64,000 bases of DNA from Planctomycetaceae bacterium (GCA_018699955.1 JABISG010000147.1:1-64000), one strand, 5' to 3'. Counted from the stretch's first letter, positions 1-9,933 are shown. Numbers and translations are program-made. Notes: generated by a model not told the origin, from the sequence alone.

Positions 1-23
1 CGCCGCACGCCATCCACTAATCA

Positions 24-1085
24 CTAATCACGTTCCATCAATTCCAGCATCGAGTGGCCCATCGACTTGCCGATGCGGTTGAACCAGATGGCACTGCCCA
101 TGTAGTGATACGCGAAGTCGCCGCCGGTCAGTTTCCATTCTTCGAAGCGTTTGCGCCACATGGGGTACAACTCTTCGGCTGCCTTATCGACCAGCACGTC
201 GGTGCGGATCGCTTTGACGTTTCCTTTGAACTCCGGCACGTCGTTCATTGCCAGTTGCGCCTGCTGAATCGTCAGCATCGCACCCTTGGCCGGCTTCGAT
301 CCGTTCTGTCCCATTAGGCCAATCACGAACGGCATCTTCGGCGCGTTCAGATCTTTGCGGACGTCTTTGATGAAATGCTCCATGTTCGACGCGTACTCAT
401 CCTGCGCGCCGTATTGATCGTTCCAACCTTGAAACCAAACGAAGCCCGCCATCTCCAGCTTCTTTCCCTTGAGCGACGGGAACATCGTCTCGTAGTTCTG
501 GTAGGTTTCCTTCACCTCGGCCAGCATGTTGCGGTACGACGAACCGTAAGGTTCCTTGATGTCGGCGAGCGTCGGCAGCGGATCGTTTCTCTTTTTCTTC
601 TCGTTTTTATTCTTCACCCGCTTTTGTGCCTTCTCCAATTCCTCCTGCAGTTTTTCATCGCTCGGCATTCCCGCTGAGGGTGATCGGAACAGCTTGAACA
701 ATGAGTGCCCACCATAAGCTGCTTTAATCAACAGAACCGGTTCATCAAACTTGTCGGCCATCACCGTGCCGAATTCCAGCTCCACGCCGGTGCGCTTGGG
801 TGAGCCGTAACCGATGGTCAGCCCGCCGTTGCGTTTGAGGTACTTGATGAACGCGTCGTCGCGGACGATCCACTTGTCGTCTTTCCGCAGGTGTGCGAAG
901 AGTGCTTTGGTTTTCGGGTCGGTTGCTTGATGATCGAGCAGCGCGTTGGGCGCTTTGCCTTCCATGTTCGACTGCCCCGCCAGCACAAACACCTTAACGG
1001 TCTTCGCCTCCTCGGCCGACAGCCCGGAGGAGAATGAGGCTGTGATGACAACTGCCAACGCGAAGAGTCTCACGATTTGATTCAT
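24..1085 (-). CDS. secreted sialate O-acetylesterase-like (SASA/DUF303) hydrolase
   Basis: Predicted exported SGNH-type carbohydrate esterase of 353 residues. Residues 1-24 form a signal peptide ending near GLSA. The block I nucleophile motif GQSNMEG places Ser at residue 39. A later WFQGWND block and a C-terminal HYMGSA..FNRIG block match the conserved ends of the SASA family. I chose the ATG at 1085 because it starts the signal peptide and follows a purine-rich stretch; the open frame extends 41 codons further upstream without one. A charged Lys/Arg/Glu-rich insert lies in the middle. Family members remove acetyl groups from sialic acids or other sugars; the substrate here is unknown. It appears monocistronic. 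Confidence 0.85.
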   Translation of the reverse strand: MNQIVRLFALAVVITASFSSGLSAEEAKTVKVFVLAGQSNMEGKAPNALLDHQATDPKTKALFAHLRKDDKWIVRDDAFIKYLKRNGGLTIGYGSPKRTGVELEFGTVMADKFDEPVLLIKAAYGGHSLFKLFRSPSAGMPSDEKLQEELEKAQKRVKNKNEKKKRNDPLPTLADIKEPYGSSYRNMLAEVKETYQNYETMFPSLKGKKLEMAGFVWFQGWNDQYGAQDEYASNMEHFIKDVRKDLNAPKMPFVIGLMGQNGSKPAKGAMLTIQQAQLAMNDVPEFKGNVKAIRTDVLVDKAAEELYPMWRKRFEEWKLTGGDFAYHYMGSAIWFNRIGKSMGHSMLELMERD

Positions 1086-1347
1086 GGTTCGTTTCTCATT
1101 CAAAACCAAAGGAAAGAGGGAGCGTGTTTTTGTTCTATCGACAGTGCAGGAATTGCCGAGTTGAATTGTGTCCTGATTGTAAGCCGTTAGTACACAAAAC
1201 ACACGCACGAGGCAGCGGAACGCGTTGTTGCATCACTGCGGAAAAGGCTGTTAACAATGCGGTGGCTGTTGGCGAGTCCGTGACGTACAATCTATTGAGA
1301 GAGGCTGTTCGTGACCGTTTCCCGTTCAAGATAAAGAGAGAGTCATC

Positions 1348-1815
1348 ATGCGTCGATTTGCCGTTTCCGCCGTTGCGCTCGCCACCCTCACGGCCGGCTT
1401 GGCCACCCTTCCGGCCGTTTTACAGCGGGCCAATGGGCAGGACGCGCCCAATGCGGATGCGGCGAAGAACAACGACCTCGATTTGCTGCAGGCCACGTGG
1501 AAGTTCTCCTACTACGAAGAGAAGGGCGAGCAGCAGCGCCCCGGAACACGCGAGTTCGTCATTTCCGACAAGAAACTGACGTACCGCAGCGGTGGGCAGG
1601 ACCGAATCGAGACGACGATTGAGATCGACGCTACGAAGAGCCCGAAACATCTCACGCAGACGTTTCCCAACGGCGATGTCTATCGAAGCATTTACGTGCT
1701 AGCCGACGACTACGTCATTCTGTGCGGCAGTCGTAACAAGGAAAAACGCCCCAGCAAATTCTCTTGCGCGACCGAGAACGGCGGTGAGTTTCTGATCTTC
1801 CTGAAGCGCGAGTAG
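1348..1815 (+). CDS. TIGR03067 (lipocalin-like) small secreted protein
   Basis: A 155-residue protein with a signal peptide (about residues 1-32, cleavage near ANGQ). The mature part has the planctomycete TIGR03067 layout: an LLQATWKF opening like LxGxW, an FVISDKKLTY strand, then an IEIDATKSPKHL strand like IDPxxxPkxi, and a short C-terminal strand. Function of the family is unknown; a small beta-barrel fold is presumed. A GAGAGAG stretch about 9 bases before the ATG serves as ribosome binding site. No operon partner is seen. Confidence 0.7.
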   Translation: MRRFAVSAVALATLTAGLATLPAVLQRANGQDAPNADAAKNNDLDLLQATWKFSYYEEKGEQQRPGTREFVISDKKLTYRSGGQDRIETTIEIDATKSPKHLTQTFPNGDVYRSIYVLADDYVILCGSRNKEKRPSKFSCATENGGEFLIFLKRE

Positions 1816-1861
1816 CCGTTGGACGGAATGGAATTCCATTTATTTGAGATGCAGCTGCCGC

Positions 1862-1890
1862 GGGTGCCACTGGCGTGTCGCCAGTGCATT
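1862..1890. repeat. palindromic repeat, GGTGCCACTGGCG family (copy 1)
   Basis: Perfect 8-bp hairpin CACTGGCG/CGCCAGTG with loop TGT at 1868-1886, preceded by GGTGC. Related copies lie near 37880, 51766-51786, 54908-54961 and, shortened, 61235. All are intergenic. It sits between the convergent genes ending at 1815 and 1913, so it may also end transcription. Confidence 0.7.
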
Positions 1891-1912
1891 GCAAGGTGGG
1901 ATCGCAATCACT

Positions 1913-2092
1913 TCACTCGTTGCGGTCGGCCAGTGCGGCGGCGATGCCGAGCAGACCCACAGAGGCAGCGAATCCGCCGGCAGCGCCAGCAGAGGCCGGG
2001 CTCCTGGCGAAAAAACCGTCATTGAGAATCATTAACGAAATGACGCCGCACACGGCGGCGGCAATCAGGTAAAATGCCGGTTTGAACTTCAT
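1913..2092 (-). CDS. 59-residue two-helix membrane protein, unknown function
   Basis: A complete small reading frame: ATG at 2092, TGA at 1913-1915. An AGGA ribosome binding sequence lies about 7 bases before the start. The protein has two hydrophobic segments (about residues 6-23 and 36-54) around a short polar loop with LNDGFFARSP, and ends ADRNE. The GG/AA-rich second helix suggests close helix packing. It lies 59 bases downstream of the DUF4173-like gene on the same strand and may be cotranscribed. I do not recognise a family. The start signal, operon position and clean membrane topology argue that it is real. Confidence 0.6.
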   Translation of the reverse strand: MKFKPAFYLIAAAVCGVISLMILNDGFFARSPASAGAAGGFAASVGLLGIAAALADRNE

Positions 2093-2151
2093 TGCAGATC
2101 CTGTTGTCTCTCGTTTCGTTTAGCGGCAGGGCAACGCCCGACGAGTCGCCA

Positions 2152-3876
2152 TCAATACCATTGATACGCGTACTCGTGAAACCGGTCGAGTGCATGCTGC
2201 CGCCGATCAACCTCAGTGTATCGCCCCCAACGACCGCTGTCCCGGCGGAGTCCCTTCAACGCGGCCTGATCGGCGAATTGGTACGCCGTCCATCCGAGTG
2301 TCGCATCGTCGGTTGCCTTCGATTCGATCTCGAGTTGCTGTTCGGCCATTAACGCGCGAACTCCTTCGCGAATGATCTCGTCGTCACATTCGAGCAGAGG
2401 TGCAAGCAAAAGTACGCCTTCGGAGTTGATCGGATGCACGCTGATTTGGACCGACGGTGCCGGATCGCCGGCGAGAATTCGGCGGACGTTGTAGCCGACG
2501 ACAATCGTATCCATCGGCGTTAACGCCAACAGATAAATCGCAATCGCCAGCGTCCACAAATGACGCCGTACGAGCCACAAGAACTGGCGGTTGTGAACGA
2601 TCTTCCACACGACCAGCAGGAAACCAACAGCGACGGCCGCCATTCCATACAGGCCCACAATCCGCATCCGCGACATGCCGTTGAAACCAATGTAGATGAA
2701 CAACCGGTTGAAAACGGCGGCCGCCAGAATCATATTCTCAATCGACCACAACCACGCCAACCGCCGTAGCGAGCCAATACGTGGATCGCGGAGAATACTG
2801 CCGCGAAACACCAGTGACAACAACACCGTTGCCAACGCCAACGCAGCCGTCAACCAGGCAGCGCCCTCGTGTGCATACCCGGAGTAATAAAACCCCGGCT
2901 CGAATCGTCGGAACCATAACGTCTTGAATTCAAACACCAGGTAAATCGCGAACAATGCGATCACGGTCACCAACGTATTGCGAAAGGCCGCATACAGGAA
3001 CGCATCGGTCGCGGGCGCGTTAACTTTCTGTTGCGATCCATTCGATGACGAAGTGGCAAACGCATGATCGATGGTAGGCCGCACCAGCCCGCCGACGACC
3101 CACACCACGACCAACCAGAATCCCATCTCTAACGGATCGGGTGAAAAATCGACGACCCAGTTCTGCAGCGCATCGAAAAATCGCCCAATCCCTTCACCAA
3201 ACCAGTTCGACAAATCGGGGTTGGCTAGAATGAAAATCCAACCGAACACGAGAAATGCCAGCACCGGCAACACGACACTGATCCACGACGACTTCGGCAT
3301 GACAGGGCCAAGGCTGTTGACGCGTCGCCCATAATCGACGATGGCCACATACCCGGAGTACAAAGTCCGCGATGCAAAGAAGAATGCTTCCAGCACATAC
3401 GGACGATACCCGGCGATCGCCATCGAAAACGCGATAACGAGCGCGAACCCAATCAGCACCAACGGCACCGACCCACACCAAGCCAACTTACACGCCAAAG
3501 CCGCCAGCATCGCCGAGACAAACCAGAACGTCGGCCCGCCGCAGCGCCGATGTGAACTCATCCACAACATCATCGGCCCCGCCGAGAACAACAACGCATA
3601 CCCGGCAAACCCGCCGCCGCGATAGATCGTCAGATCGCAGAGCACGACCAGGCTGAACACGCCAAGCAACTCAACCCATCGCAACGGCATCTGCGGCCGC
3701 TCTTCGGTCTCATCCACGTCGCTGACCGCCGCATGCAGCGCATCGAGATGCCGCGACGCTCGTGCTGCCGGGTCGTCTTCGACAAACGTCTCAATCTCGG
3801 TCGCTTCATCCGAGTCGGTGAGCTGATACTCATCGAATTCATCTGCCGCGTCGCCCGGTTGCCGTTCGTCCGCCAT
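2152..3876 (-). CDS. DUF4173-like polytopic membrane protein
   Basis: A 574-residue inner-membrane protein. The first 70 residues are acidic and cytoplasmic, then about twelve hydrophobic segments follow, then a soluble C-terminal tail of about 90 residues rich in charged residues. The order of segments and the motif region FYYSGYAHEGAAW resemble DUF4173 proteins, whose role is unknown. The ATG at 3876 has GGAG seven bases upstream; an in-frame codon nine residues earlier lacks this. It diverges from the GIY-YIG-like gene at 4047, with which it shares a 170-base promoter gap. Confidence 0.65.
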   Translation of the reverse strand: MADERQPGDAADEFDEYQLTDSDEATEIETFVEDDPAARASRHLDALHAAVSDVDETEERPQMPLRWVELLGVFSLVVLCDLTIYRGGGFAGYALLFSAGPMMLWMSSHRRCGGPTFWFVSAMLAALACKLAWCGSVPLVLIGFALVIAFSMAIAGYRPYVLEAFFFASRTLYSGYVAIVDYGRRVNSLGPVMPKSSWISVVLPVLAFLVFGWIFILANPDLSNWFGEGIGRFFDALQNWVVDFSPDPLEMGFWLVVVWVVGGLVRPTIDHAFATSSSNGSQQKVNAPATDAFLYAAFRNTLVTVIALFAIYLVFEFKTLWFRRFEPGFYYSGYAHEGAAWLTAALALATVLLSLVFRGSILRDPRIGSLRRLAWLWSIENMILAAAVFNRLFIYIGFNGMSRMRIVGLYGMAAVAVGFLLVVWKIVHNRQFLWLVRRHLWTLAIAIYLLALTPMDTIVVGYNVRRILAGDPAPSVQISVHPINSEGVLLLAPLLECDDEIIREGVRALMAEQQLEIESKATDDATLGWTAYQFADQAALKGLRRDSGRWGRYTEVDRRQHALDRFHEYAYQWY

Positions 3877-4046
3877 GCCGAAGCTCCGGTGGTGTGTGTA
3901 CAAAGGGAGATGAAATCGTAGCCCGCCACAAGAATCGCCGCAAGACGTTCCTTGGCAGCGAGATTTGCACTATACGGTTGTGTTGTCTGTTCGTGCGTAG
4001 TAAATGTCATGTATCTGCACAGAGGTGGACTCCTGAGATAAAGGTG

Positions 4047-5498
4047 ATGGGCGTGAAATTTTGGAATGATGAGCTACGGGTTTGCCAAAAGTGTAAGAAA
4101 ACTGTGGAGATCAATGCAGAGGGAAAAGTGAGATGCCCCCACTGTCAATCGAACGTTTGGTTCTACGACTACCGGCCGATCAGTGATCCGCCGGAAATAC
4201 CAACAGCCCGCCCTGTTGACCTCCTGAAGAACCCAAGCACGACCCTGTTGCTTGCTGCAGTCGCAGTTTTTGGTCTCGTGGCGCTCGTTGCCATCTTCAA
4301 CTCTTACATCGTCGCCACCGTCTGCAGTCTTGCTGCAATCGGGTTCGCTGCGTTCGGTTTCGTCCGCCACGCCGAAGCTCGCCAAATTGAAGCCAGTTTG
4401 GAGTACATGAACCGTATGAAACAATACGGTGAGGTCATGCGTGATCGTGTGTCGGAATCGATTTTCCGATACAACCATCTGCTGCGAACGGGCGACACTC
4501 GGATCGAACACTATTACAACGACATCTACTTACGCGCCGAAAAGGAAAGGAAGGATGCCGAGGCAATGCGAGGTGCCGCCCAGCGCGACCGACGCGCTGT
4601 CAAACACGTTGAAGATCGAATTTTCCAGATGGCTGCGCGGTTCATACAGGATCATTTGAAGTGGGTTTCCCAAAAACTACGGCCCGACCCGGAGAACTAT
4701 CAGCGCAACAAGCTGCAACTCATAAAGGCTTTCGATTTCATTGACGGTGTTGGGTACGATGTTCCGCGCAATTTGCGCAAGGATTCAATGAAGGACTTGA
4801 AGTCCAGCTATCGCGTAAAGGTTCGCGAGCAGACTCTCAAAGATGAGCAGCGCCGAATCAAACAGCAAATGCGTGAAGAGGAGAAAGCGAGGAAAGAAAG
4901 GGAGCAGGCGTTGCAGGAAGCCGAACAACGCGAGAACGACATCCAGAAACGACTGGATGAGGCCCTCCGAGAACACGCCGACGAACATGGCGCCGAGATT
5001 GAAGAATTGAAACGCCAATTGGCTGAGGCCCATGCCAATTCCGAACGGGCGCTATCGATGGCACAGCAAACAAAAGTAGGACACGTTTACATTCTGTCTA
5101 ACATCGGCTCGTTTGGGGAGGGCATTTTCAAAGTCGGCATGACGCGCCGAGTGGAGCCGCAGCTTCGAGTGAAGGAACTCGGCGATGCAAGTGTTCCATT
5201 TCCGTTCGACGTGCATGCGATGATAACATGCGATGACGCGCCCAAACTGGAGAAGACATTACATCACGAATTGACGCGATATCGCGTCAATCGAGTGAAC
5301 TTACGCAAAGAGTATTTCGCCGTGCAGCTTGACACGATACTTGCTGCGGTGAGAACGCATCACGGGAAAGTCGAATACGTTGCTGAGCCGGAAGCACTGG
5401 AGTATCGCGAAACTCAGGAGATTAGTCCTGACGAACTTGTCGAAGTCGAATCTGAGTTGGTGGAAATCGGCGCCGACTTTGAAGACTTCGACGAGTAG
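4047..5498 (+). CDS. zinc-ribbon, membrane, coiled-coil, T5orf172/GIY-YIG-like protein (DUF4041 type)
   Basis: A 483-residue protein in four parts. Residues 13-33 hold a CxxC..CxxC zinc ribbon (Cys13, 16, 30, 33). Residues about 62-105 form two hydrophobic helices. Residues about 240-342 form a long charged coiled coil. Residues 344-440 are a T5orf172/Mug113-type GIY-YIG-like domain, with HVYIL for the first motif, FKVGM for the second and RKEYF near the end. The coil plus final domain is the arrangement of DUF4041 proteins, common in phages and accessory regions. Family members are presumed nucleic-acid-binding or nuclease proteins. The ribbon plus two membrane helices in front is unusual. 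An acidic tail follows. Start chosen at 4047 because upstream sequence is not protein-like. Confidence 0.75.
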   Translation: MGVKFWNDELRVCQKCKKTVEINAEGKVRCPHCQSNVWFYDYRPISDPPEIPTARPVDLLKNPSTTLLLAAVAVFGLVALVAIFNSYIVATVCSLAAIGFAAFGFVRHAEARQIEASLEYMNRMKQYGEVMRDRVSESIFRYNHLLRTGDTRIEHYYNDIYLRAEKERKDAEAMRGAAQRDRRAVKHVEDRIFQMAARFIQDHLKWVSQKLRPDPENYQRNKLQLIKAFDFIDGVGYDVPRNLRKDSMKDLKSSYRVKVREQTLKDEQRRIKQQMREEEKARKEREQALQEAEQRENDIQKRLDEALREHADEHGAEIEELKRQLAEAHANSERALSMAQQTKVGHVYILSNIGSFGEGIFKVGMTRRVEPQLRVKELGDASVPFPFDVHAMITCDDAPKLEKTLHHELTRYRVNRVNLRKEYFAVQLDTILAAVRTHHGKVEYVAEPEALEYRETQEISPDELVEVESELVEIGADFEDFDE

Positions 5499-5556
5499 AA
5501 CGGAGGGTCTCAACAGTGCACTTGTCGGCACAGCAACACCATCTGCAACCCCACCG

Positions 5557-5573
5557 GCCGGCATAAAGCCGGC
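5557..5573. terminator. GC-rich hairpin between convergent genes
   Basis: GCCGGC/GCCGGC 6-bp stem with loop ATAAA, in the gap between the convergent genes ending at 5498 and 5621. There is no T-run, so a terminator role is inferred from position only. The sequence may also be a dispersed repeat. Confidence 0.4.
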
Positions 5574-5620
5574 GGCTCGCGTTTGGGTATCCACTACCTA
5601 CCGACCACTATTCTCGCGAC

Positions 5621-7051
5621 CTACGCCAACACGCCTTTGACCACTTCCCCGGCGATGTCCGTCAGGCGGAAGTCGCGGCCTTGGAAGCGGAAGGTCATGC
5701 GTTTGTGGTTGATGCCTAAGAGGTGCAGGATGGTGGCGTGCAGGTCGTTGACGTGGACGATGTCTTCGACCGATTCGTAACCCAACTCGTCCGTCGCGCC
5801 GTGGGTGACGCCGCCTTTGATGCCGCCGCCGGCCAGCATCATTGAGAAGCCGCGGATGTGGTGGTCGCGGCCGCTGCCCTGGGCCATCGGTGTGCGGCCG
5901 AACTCGCCGCCCCAGACAATCAGCGTGTCGTCGAACATGTCGCGCTGCTTCAAATCTTTGATGAGCGCTGCCGTCGCGCGATCGACTTCGCCCGCCGTTC
6001 CTTTGACGGTGTTCTTGATGTTGCCGTGATGATCCCACGCACGGTGATAAAGTTGCACGAACCGCACGCCGCGTTCGGCCAAGCGACGCGCCATCAAGCA
6101 GTTGGCCGCAAACGTGCCGTCGGCTCCTTTGGTGCCGTACAAATCGAGCACATGTTTCGGCTCGTCGGCGAAGTTGGTCAGTTCGGGAATGCTCCGCTGC
6201 ATCTGGAAGGCTTTTTCGTACGCCTGCACGCGGGTGGCGATTTCCGGATTATCGACCAATCCGTTCCGCAGGCCGTTCAGTTCGGCCACCGTATCAACGA
6301 CGTCCTTCTGCCGTGCGCGATCAACGCCTTTGGGGTTTCCGACGTACAACACCGGGTTGCCTTTGGCGTGAAACTGCACGCCCTGCAGTCGTCCGGGCAG
6401 AAACCCGTTGTGCCATTGCCGGGCGGCTATTGGCTGCGACTGCCCAAAGCGGCCAATTGATGCCAGCACGACGAAACCGGGCAGGTTGTCGGCTTCGCTG
6501 CCCAGCCCGTAGTTGAGCCAGCAGCCCATTGCCGGCCGGCCGGAAATGGTGGTGCCGGTGTTCATCAGCGTGTGGGCCGGGTCGTGGTTGATGGCGTCGG
6601 TCACCATCGAGCGGACGATGCAGATGTCGTCGGCCACCGTTCCCAGTTGCGGAAAGATCTCCGCCAATTCCTGGCCCGACTCGCCGAACTTTTTGAAGGG
6701 ATGCTGCGGCGCGAGGCAGGTGAGCTTGCGCCCTTGAAGCTGCGCAATGGGTTTGCCCTTAGTGTACGACTCGGGCATCGGCTTGCCGTTCATTTCGGCC
6801 AGCTTCGGCTTGTGGTCCAACGTTTCCAAATGTGAAGGCCCGCCCGCCATACACAAATAGATGACGCGTTTCGCCTTCGCCGCATGATGCAGCGGATTGA
6901 CGACACCTTCCCAACGCCCACTGGATGAGGACTCCTGCCCCTCGGAATGCGCCAGCATCGAAGCAAGCACAGCCGAGCCGATACCGGCGGTGGTGCCGTT
7001 GAGGAATGCGCGGCGGTTGATTGATGTTGTGAAGCTTTCAAAACTGGTCAT
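5621..7051 (-). CDS. DUF1501 family protein with Tat-type signal
   Basis: A 476-residue sulfatase-fold DUF1501 protein. Near the N-terminus INRRAFLNGTTAG is a twin-arginine signal. Family landmarks follow: YLCMAGGPSHLETLDHKP near the start of the mature part, FVQLYHRAWDHHGN, the WGGEFGRTPMAQG motif and a C-terminal LLGINHKRMTFRFQGRDFRL. DUF1501 proteins resemble alkaline phosphatase/sulfatase proteins; their reaction is unproven. The ATG at 7051 has GAGG upstream; the open frame runs 20 codons further without a start signal. It is the downstream gene of a two-gene operon with the cytochrome/DUF1549/DUF1553 gene (102-base gap containing a hairpin). Confidence 0.9.
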   Translation of the reverse strand: MTSFESFTTSINRRAFLNGTTAGIGSAVLASMLAHSEGQESSSSGRWEGVVNPLHHAAKAKRVIYLCMAGGPSHLETLDHKPKLAEMNGKPMPESYTKGKPIAQLQGRKLTCLAPQHPFKKFGESGQELAEIFPQLGTVADDICIVRSMVTDAINHDPAHTLMNTGTTISGRPAMGCWLNYGLGSEADNLPGFVVLASIGRFGQSQPIAARQWHNGFLPGRLQGVQFHAKGNPVLYVGNPKGVDRARQKDVVDTVAELNGLRNGLVDNPEIATRVQAYEKAFQMQRSIPELTNFADEPKHVLDLYGTKGADGTFAANCLMARRLAERGVRFVQLYHRAWDHHGNIKNTVKGTAGEVDRATAALIKDLKQRDMFDDTLIVWGGEFGRTPMAQGSGRDHHIRGFSMMLAGGGIKGGVTHGATDELGYESVEDIVHVNDLHATILHLLGINHKRMTFRFQGRDFRLTDIAGEVVKGVLA

Positions 7052-7101
7052 TGAGCAATCCTCGTGTGCAATGTCGCTGCGGTGCAATACACCGCCGTGT
7101 C

Positions 7102-7120
7102 TGCGAGCCATTGGCTCGCA
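7102..7120. repeat. intra-operon hairpin TGCGAGCCA/TGGCTCGCA
   Basis: Perfect 9-bp arms around a single T, in the 102-base gap between the DUF1549/DUF1553 gene and the DUF1501 gene. It could stabilise or attenuate the operon message, or be a small dispersed palindrome. No T-run follows on either strand. Confidence 0.5.
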
Positions 7121-7153
7121 GCTATTGAATGCTATGTGTTTTCAAGTTGGTCA

Positions 7154-9703
7154 TCACCGTCTCACAATTGTCTCGTGCAGATTCAACAACACGCGTGTCA
7201 CGCTGGTCCACGCGGCGAGTTCTGCCTTGTTCATTCCGTCTGGTGTTTGCCGTTGTCCGACACTGAGCAACTCGGCGGCCGCTTTTTCGTCGGCGGTGTA
7301 TTGTGCTTTGTGTTTGTTGAGAAGTGCGGTGAGCAATCTGGCTTCTGCCGGATGCACGTCGCGCGACAGGCAGACTCGATACGCAAACTGCAACCGTTCG
7401 GCGTCGCTCTTGCCGCCTTCTCGTACCACACGTTCGGCGAAGACACGCGCGGCTTCGACATAGGTGGGGTCATTCAGCAGCACCAACGCTTGCAGCGGGT
7501 TGTTCGAGCGCGAACGATTGGCCGTGCATTCTTCGCGGCTGGTGGCATCGAAGGCGAGCAGGCTGGGGTGCGGGAATGTGCGTTGGATGTAGGTATATAA
7601 GCCGCGGCGATATTGGTTCTCGCCCGTATCGGCCACCCATTTGCGTTTGGGGAAGTTCAGATGCATCCAGTAGCCGGCCGGTTGATACGGTTTGACGCTG
7701 CGTCCGCCAATTGTGTCAGCCAGCAACCCACTGACTGCCAATGCGTTGTCACGAACTGTTTCGGCCGGTAGGCGAAAACGGTTTTGCCGCGCCAGCCACT
7801 TGTTGTACGGATCGCGTTGCCGCAGTTCGGCACTCACAGCGGACGACTGCCGGTAGGTTCCCGACATCACCATCAGTTTCAGCATGTGCTTGACATTCCA
7901 GCCACTCTCGACAAATTCGACCGCCAACCAGTCGAGTAACTCGGGATGCGACGGCACCTCGCCCTGAACACCGAAGTCGTCCAGAGTGCGGACGAGTCCT
8001 TCGCCAAAGGCGGTTTTCCACAAGCGATTGACGTACACGCGGGCCGTCAGCGGGTTTTCCTGCGAGACGAGCCAACGTGCGAAATCGAGTCGTGTTGCTC
8101 GTTCGCCGGTCAGTTTCATGTTCGGCAGAAACTCCGGCGCCGCCGGTGACATGATGGGGCCGGAACTGTCCAGCCAATTGCCACGCGGCAGGAGGCGGAT
8201 CGCACGCTTGTTGCCTGTTGTTGAAACCAACGTCGTGGGAATGGTTGTCTGGTGTGCCTTCTTTTCGTTCTCTTTAACAGCGAGCTTCTGCCGCGTGGAT
8301 GCCAACTCCGGCGCGATGGTGCGATACCAGGCCGCCAGTTTCGCGAGTTGCGGTTTGCTGCGCTTTCCAACCTCGATGGCAAGAATCGGCAACACGTCCT
8401 TCGGCGGTTGCGGCGTCTTTGCTTTGCTGTCTTTTTTCGGCTGCTTTCCCGGTTCCGGTGCGACCACCACATCTCGCGATGCTTCCCATCGCTGCTGTGA
8501 CTTGTCGAGTTCCGGCGTCTGCTTGTTCATGATCGCTCGCAGTGGGGCAATCTCGCGATCGATTTTCTGAGACTTGGCCAATTGCTCTTTCGTCGGCACC
8601 GCCGTCTGTGCTTGCCTGCCAACCGGTCGCTCCTGGATGTCGCCGAACATTGCAGCGAGACTATAAAAGTCCTTCATCGTGTACGGATCGAATTTGTGGT
8701 TGTGGCACTCGCAGCAACCCATCGTCGAGGCCAACCAGACTTCTGCGATGTTCCGCACTCGGTCGGCGTCGTACTTTGCCTGATATTCTTTCCCCTGCGC
8801 ACCACCTTCTTCGGTTGTCTTGATCAGTCGGTTGTAGCCCGAGGCGATCCGTTGCCACCGTGTTGAGTTCGGAATCAGGTCGCCTGCCAACTGTTCGATG
8901 GTGAATTGGTCGTAGGGCAGGTTCTGGTTGAACGAATTGATGACGTACTCGCGATACAGCCAGACGTCGCGATGGTTGTCGCTGTGATAGCCGGCCGTGT
9001 CGGCGAATCGCACCTGATCCAGCCAGTACAACGCCATCCGCTCGCCGAAATGCGGCGACCGCAACAGCCGATCGACGAGTGTTTCGTACGCGCCGTCGCT
9101 CTTGTCGGCCAGAAAGTCTGTTACCTCTGTTGATGTTGGTGGCAGCCCGGTCAGGTCGAAACTCAACCGGCGAATCAACGTCACCCGATCGGCTTCCTTT
9201 GCCGGCGAAACCCGCTTGCGGTTGAGCGAACCCAAAACAAAGCGATCAATTTCATTCCGCACAAAGCCAGCCCGCTTTACTTTGGCAACGGCGGGCCGTT
9301 CGACCGAAGTGTAAGCCCAGTGTCCCTTCCACTCGGCTCCCTGTTCGATCCATTTGCGGATGATTTCAATCTGTTTTTTTGTCAGCGTCTTGCCTGAATC
9401 GGGCGGCGGCATGATGACGAACTCATCGTCCGAAACGATCCGCTTGAAGAGTTCACTTTCACCCGGCTTGCCGGCAACAACCGTGAAATGATCGTCGCGT
9501 TTGGCGAACAGTTGCTCGCGCGTGTCGAGCCGCAGATCTTCCTTGCGGTCTTTGTCATCGGGACCGTGACACTTGAAGCAATTGTCCGAAATGATTCCTT
9601 TCACGTCCCGGTCGAAATCGACCTTCTCTTCGTCGGCACCAAATGCAGCGCTGTTGGCGGCAAACATTCCGGCCAGAACCGCTGTGGTCAGGACACGTCT
9701 CAT
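7154..9703 (-). CDS. planctomycete cytochrome C / DUF1549 / DUF1553 protein
   Basis: An 849-residue exported protein. A signal peptide covers residues 1-23. The PSCyt1 domain has a class I heme motif CFKCH (Cys42, Cys45, His46) and an [11 protein letters not shown] axial-Met region. DUF1549 follows, with [12 protein letters not shown] and [15 protein letters not shown], and contains a second CECH motif. A Lys/Pro-rich linker leads to DUF1553 ([18 protein letters not shown], then [20 protein letters not shown]). Such proteins are expanded in planctomycetes and are thought to act in the periplasm on polysaccharide-related oxidation; the reaction is not established. The start has GGAG 8 bases upstream. 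It heads an operon with the DUF1501 gene. Confidence 0.92.
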   Translation of the reverse strand: MRRVLTTAVLAGMFAANSAAFGADEEKVDFDRDVKGIISDNCFKCHGPDDKDRKEDLRLDTREQLFAKRDDHFTVVAGKPGESELFKRIVSDDEFVIMPPPDSGKTLTKKQIEIIRKWIEQGAEWKGHWAYTSVERPAVAKVKRAGFVRNEIDRFVLGSLNRKRVSPAKEADRVTLIRRLSFDLTGLPPTSTEVTDFLADKSDGAYETLVDRLLRSPHFGERMALYWLDQVRFADTAGYHSDNHRDVWLYREYVINSFNQNLPYDQFTIEQLAGDLIPNSTRWQRIASGYNRLIKTTEEGGAQGKEYQAKYDADRVRNIAEVWLASTMGCCECHNHKFDPYTMKDFYSLAAMFGDIQERPVGRQAQTAVPTKEQLAKSQKIDREIAPLRAIMNKQTPELDKSQQRWEASRDVVVAPEPGKQPKKDSKAKTPQPPKDVLPILAIEVGKRSKPQLAKLAAWYRTIAPELASTRQKLAVKENEKKAHQTTIPTTLVSTTGNKRAIRLLPRGNWLDSSGPIMSPAAPEFLPNMKLTGERATRLDFARWLVSQENPLTARVYVNRLWKTAFGEGLVRTLDDFGVQGEVPSHPELLDWLAVEFVESGWNVKHMLKLMVMSGTYRQSSAVSAELRQRDPYNKWLARQNRFRLPAETVRDNALAVSGLLADTIGGRSVKPYQPAGYWMHLNFPKRKWVADTGENQYRRGLYTYIQRTFPHPSLLAFDATSREECTANRSRSNNPLQALVLLNDPTYVEAARVFAERVVREGGKSDAERLQFAYRVCLSRDVHPAEARLLTALLNKHKAQYTADEKAAAELLSVGQRQTPDGMNKAELAAWTSVTRVLLNLHETIVRR

Positions 9704-9875
9704 CGTATTGCTCCATCGTCCGTCAACAAGAAAAACACGTAGTTGCAGTCAATGCCTCTATGATAATCGAAACGACAACCGACGGCCATTCAGTCGGGTT
9801 GAGAGGGCGGTTTGTCTGGCTCCCAAGACCGAGCTTGTGAACGTGTGGAAATCATCGCGCATGAGTCTGTCGGAT

Positions 9876-9933
9876 GTAGCTGGATTCGCAAGAATTCAGA
9901 TCGTTGTGTCTGAATTCTTGCGAATCCAGCTAC
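9876..9933. repeat. perfect 25-bp inverted repeat
   Basis: Arms 9876-9900 and 9909-9933 are exact reverse complements, separated by the 8 bases TCGTTGTG. The arms begin GTAGCTGGATTCGC. It lies between the start of the cytochrome gene (9703) and the end of the ABC permease (9979), both on the minus strand. No T-run follows. It may be a dispersed element or a very stable transcript hairpin; no second copy was seen in the window. Confidence 0.85.
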
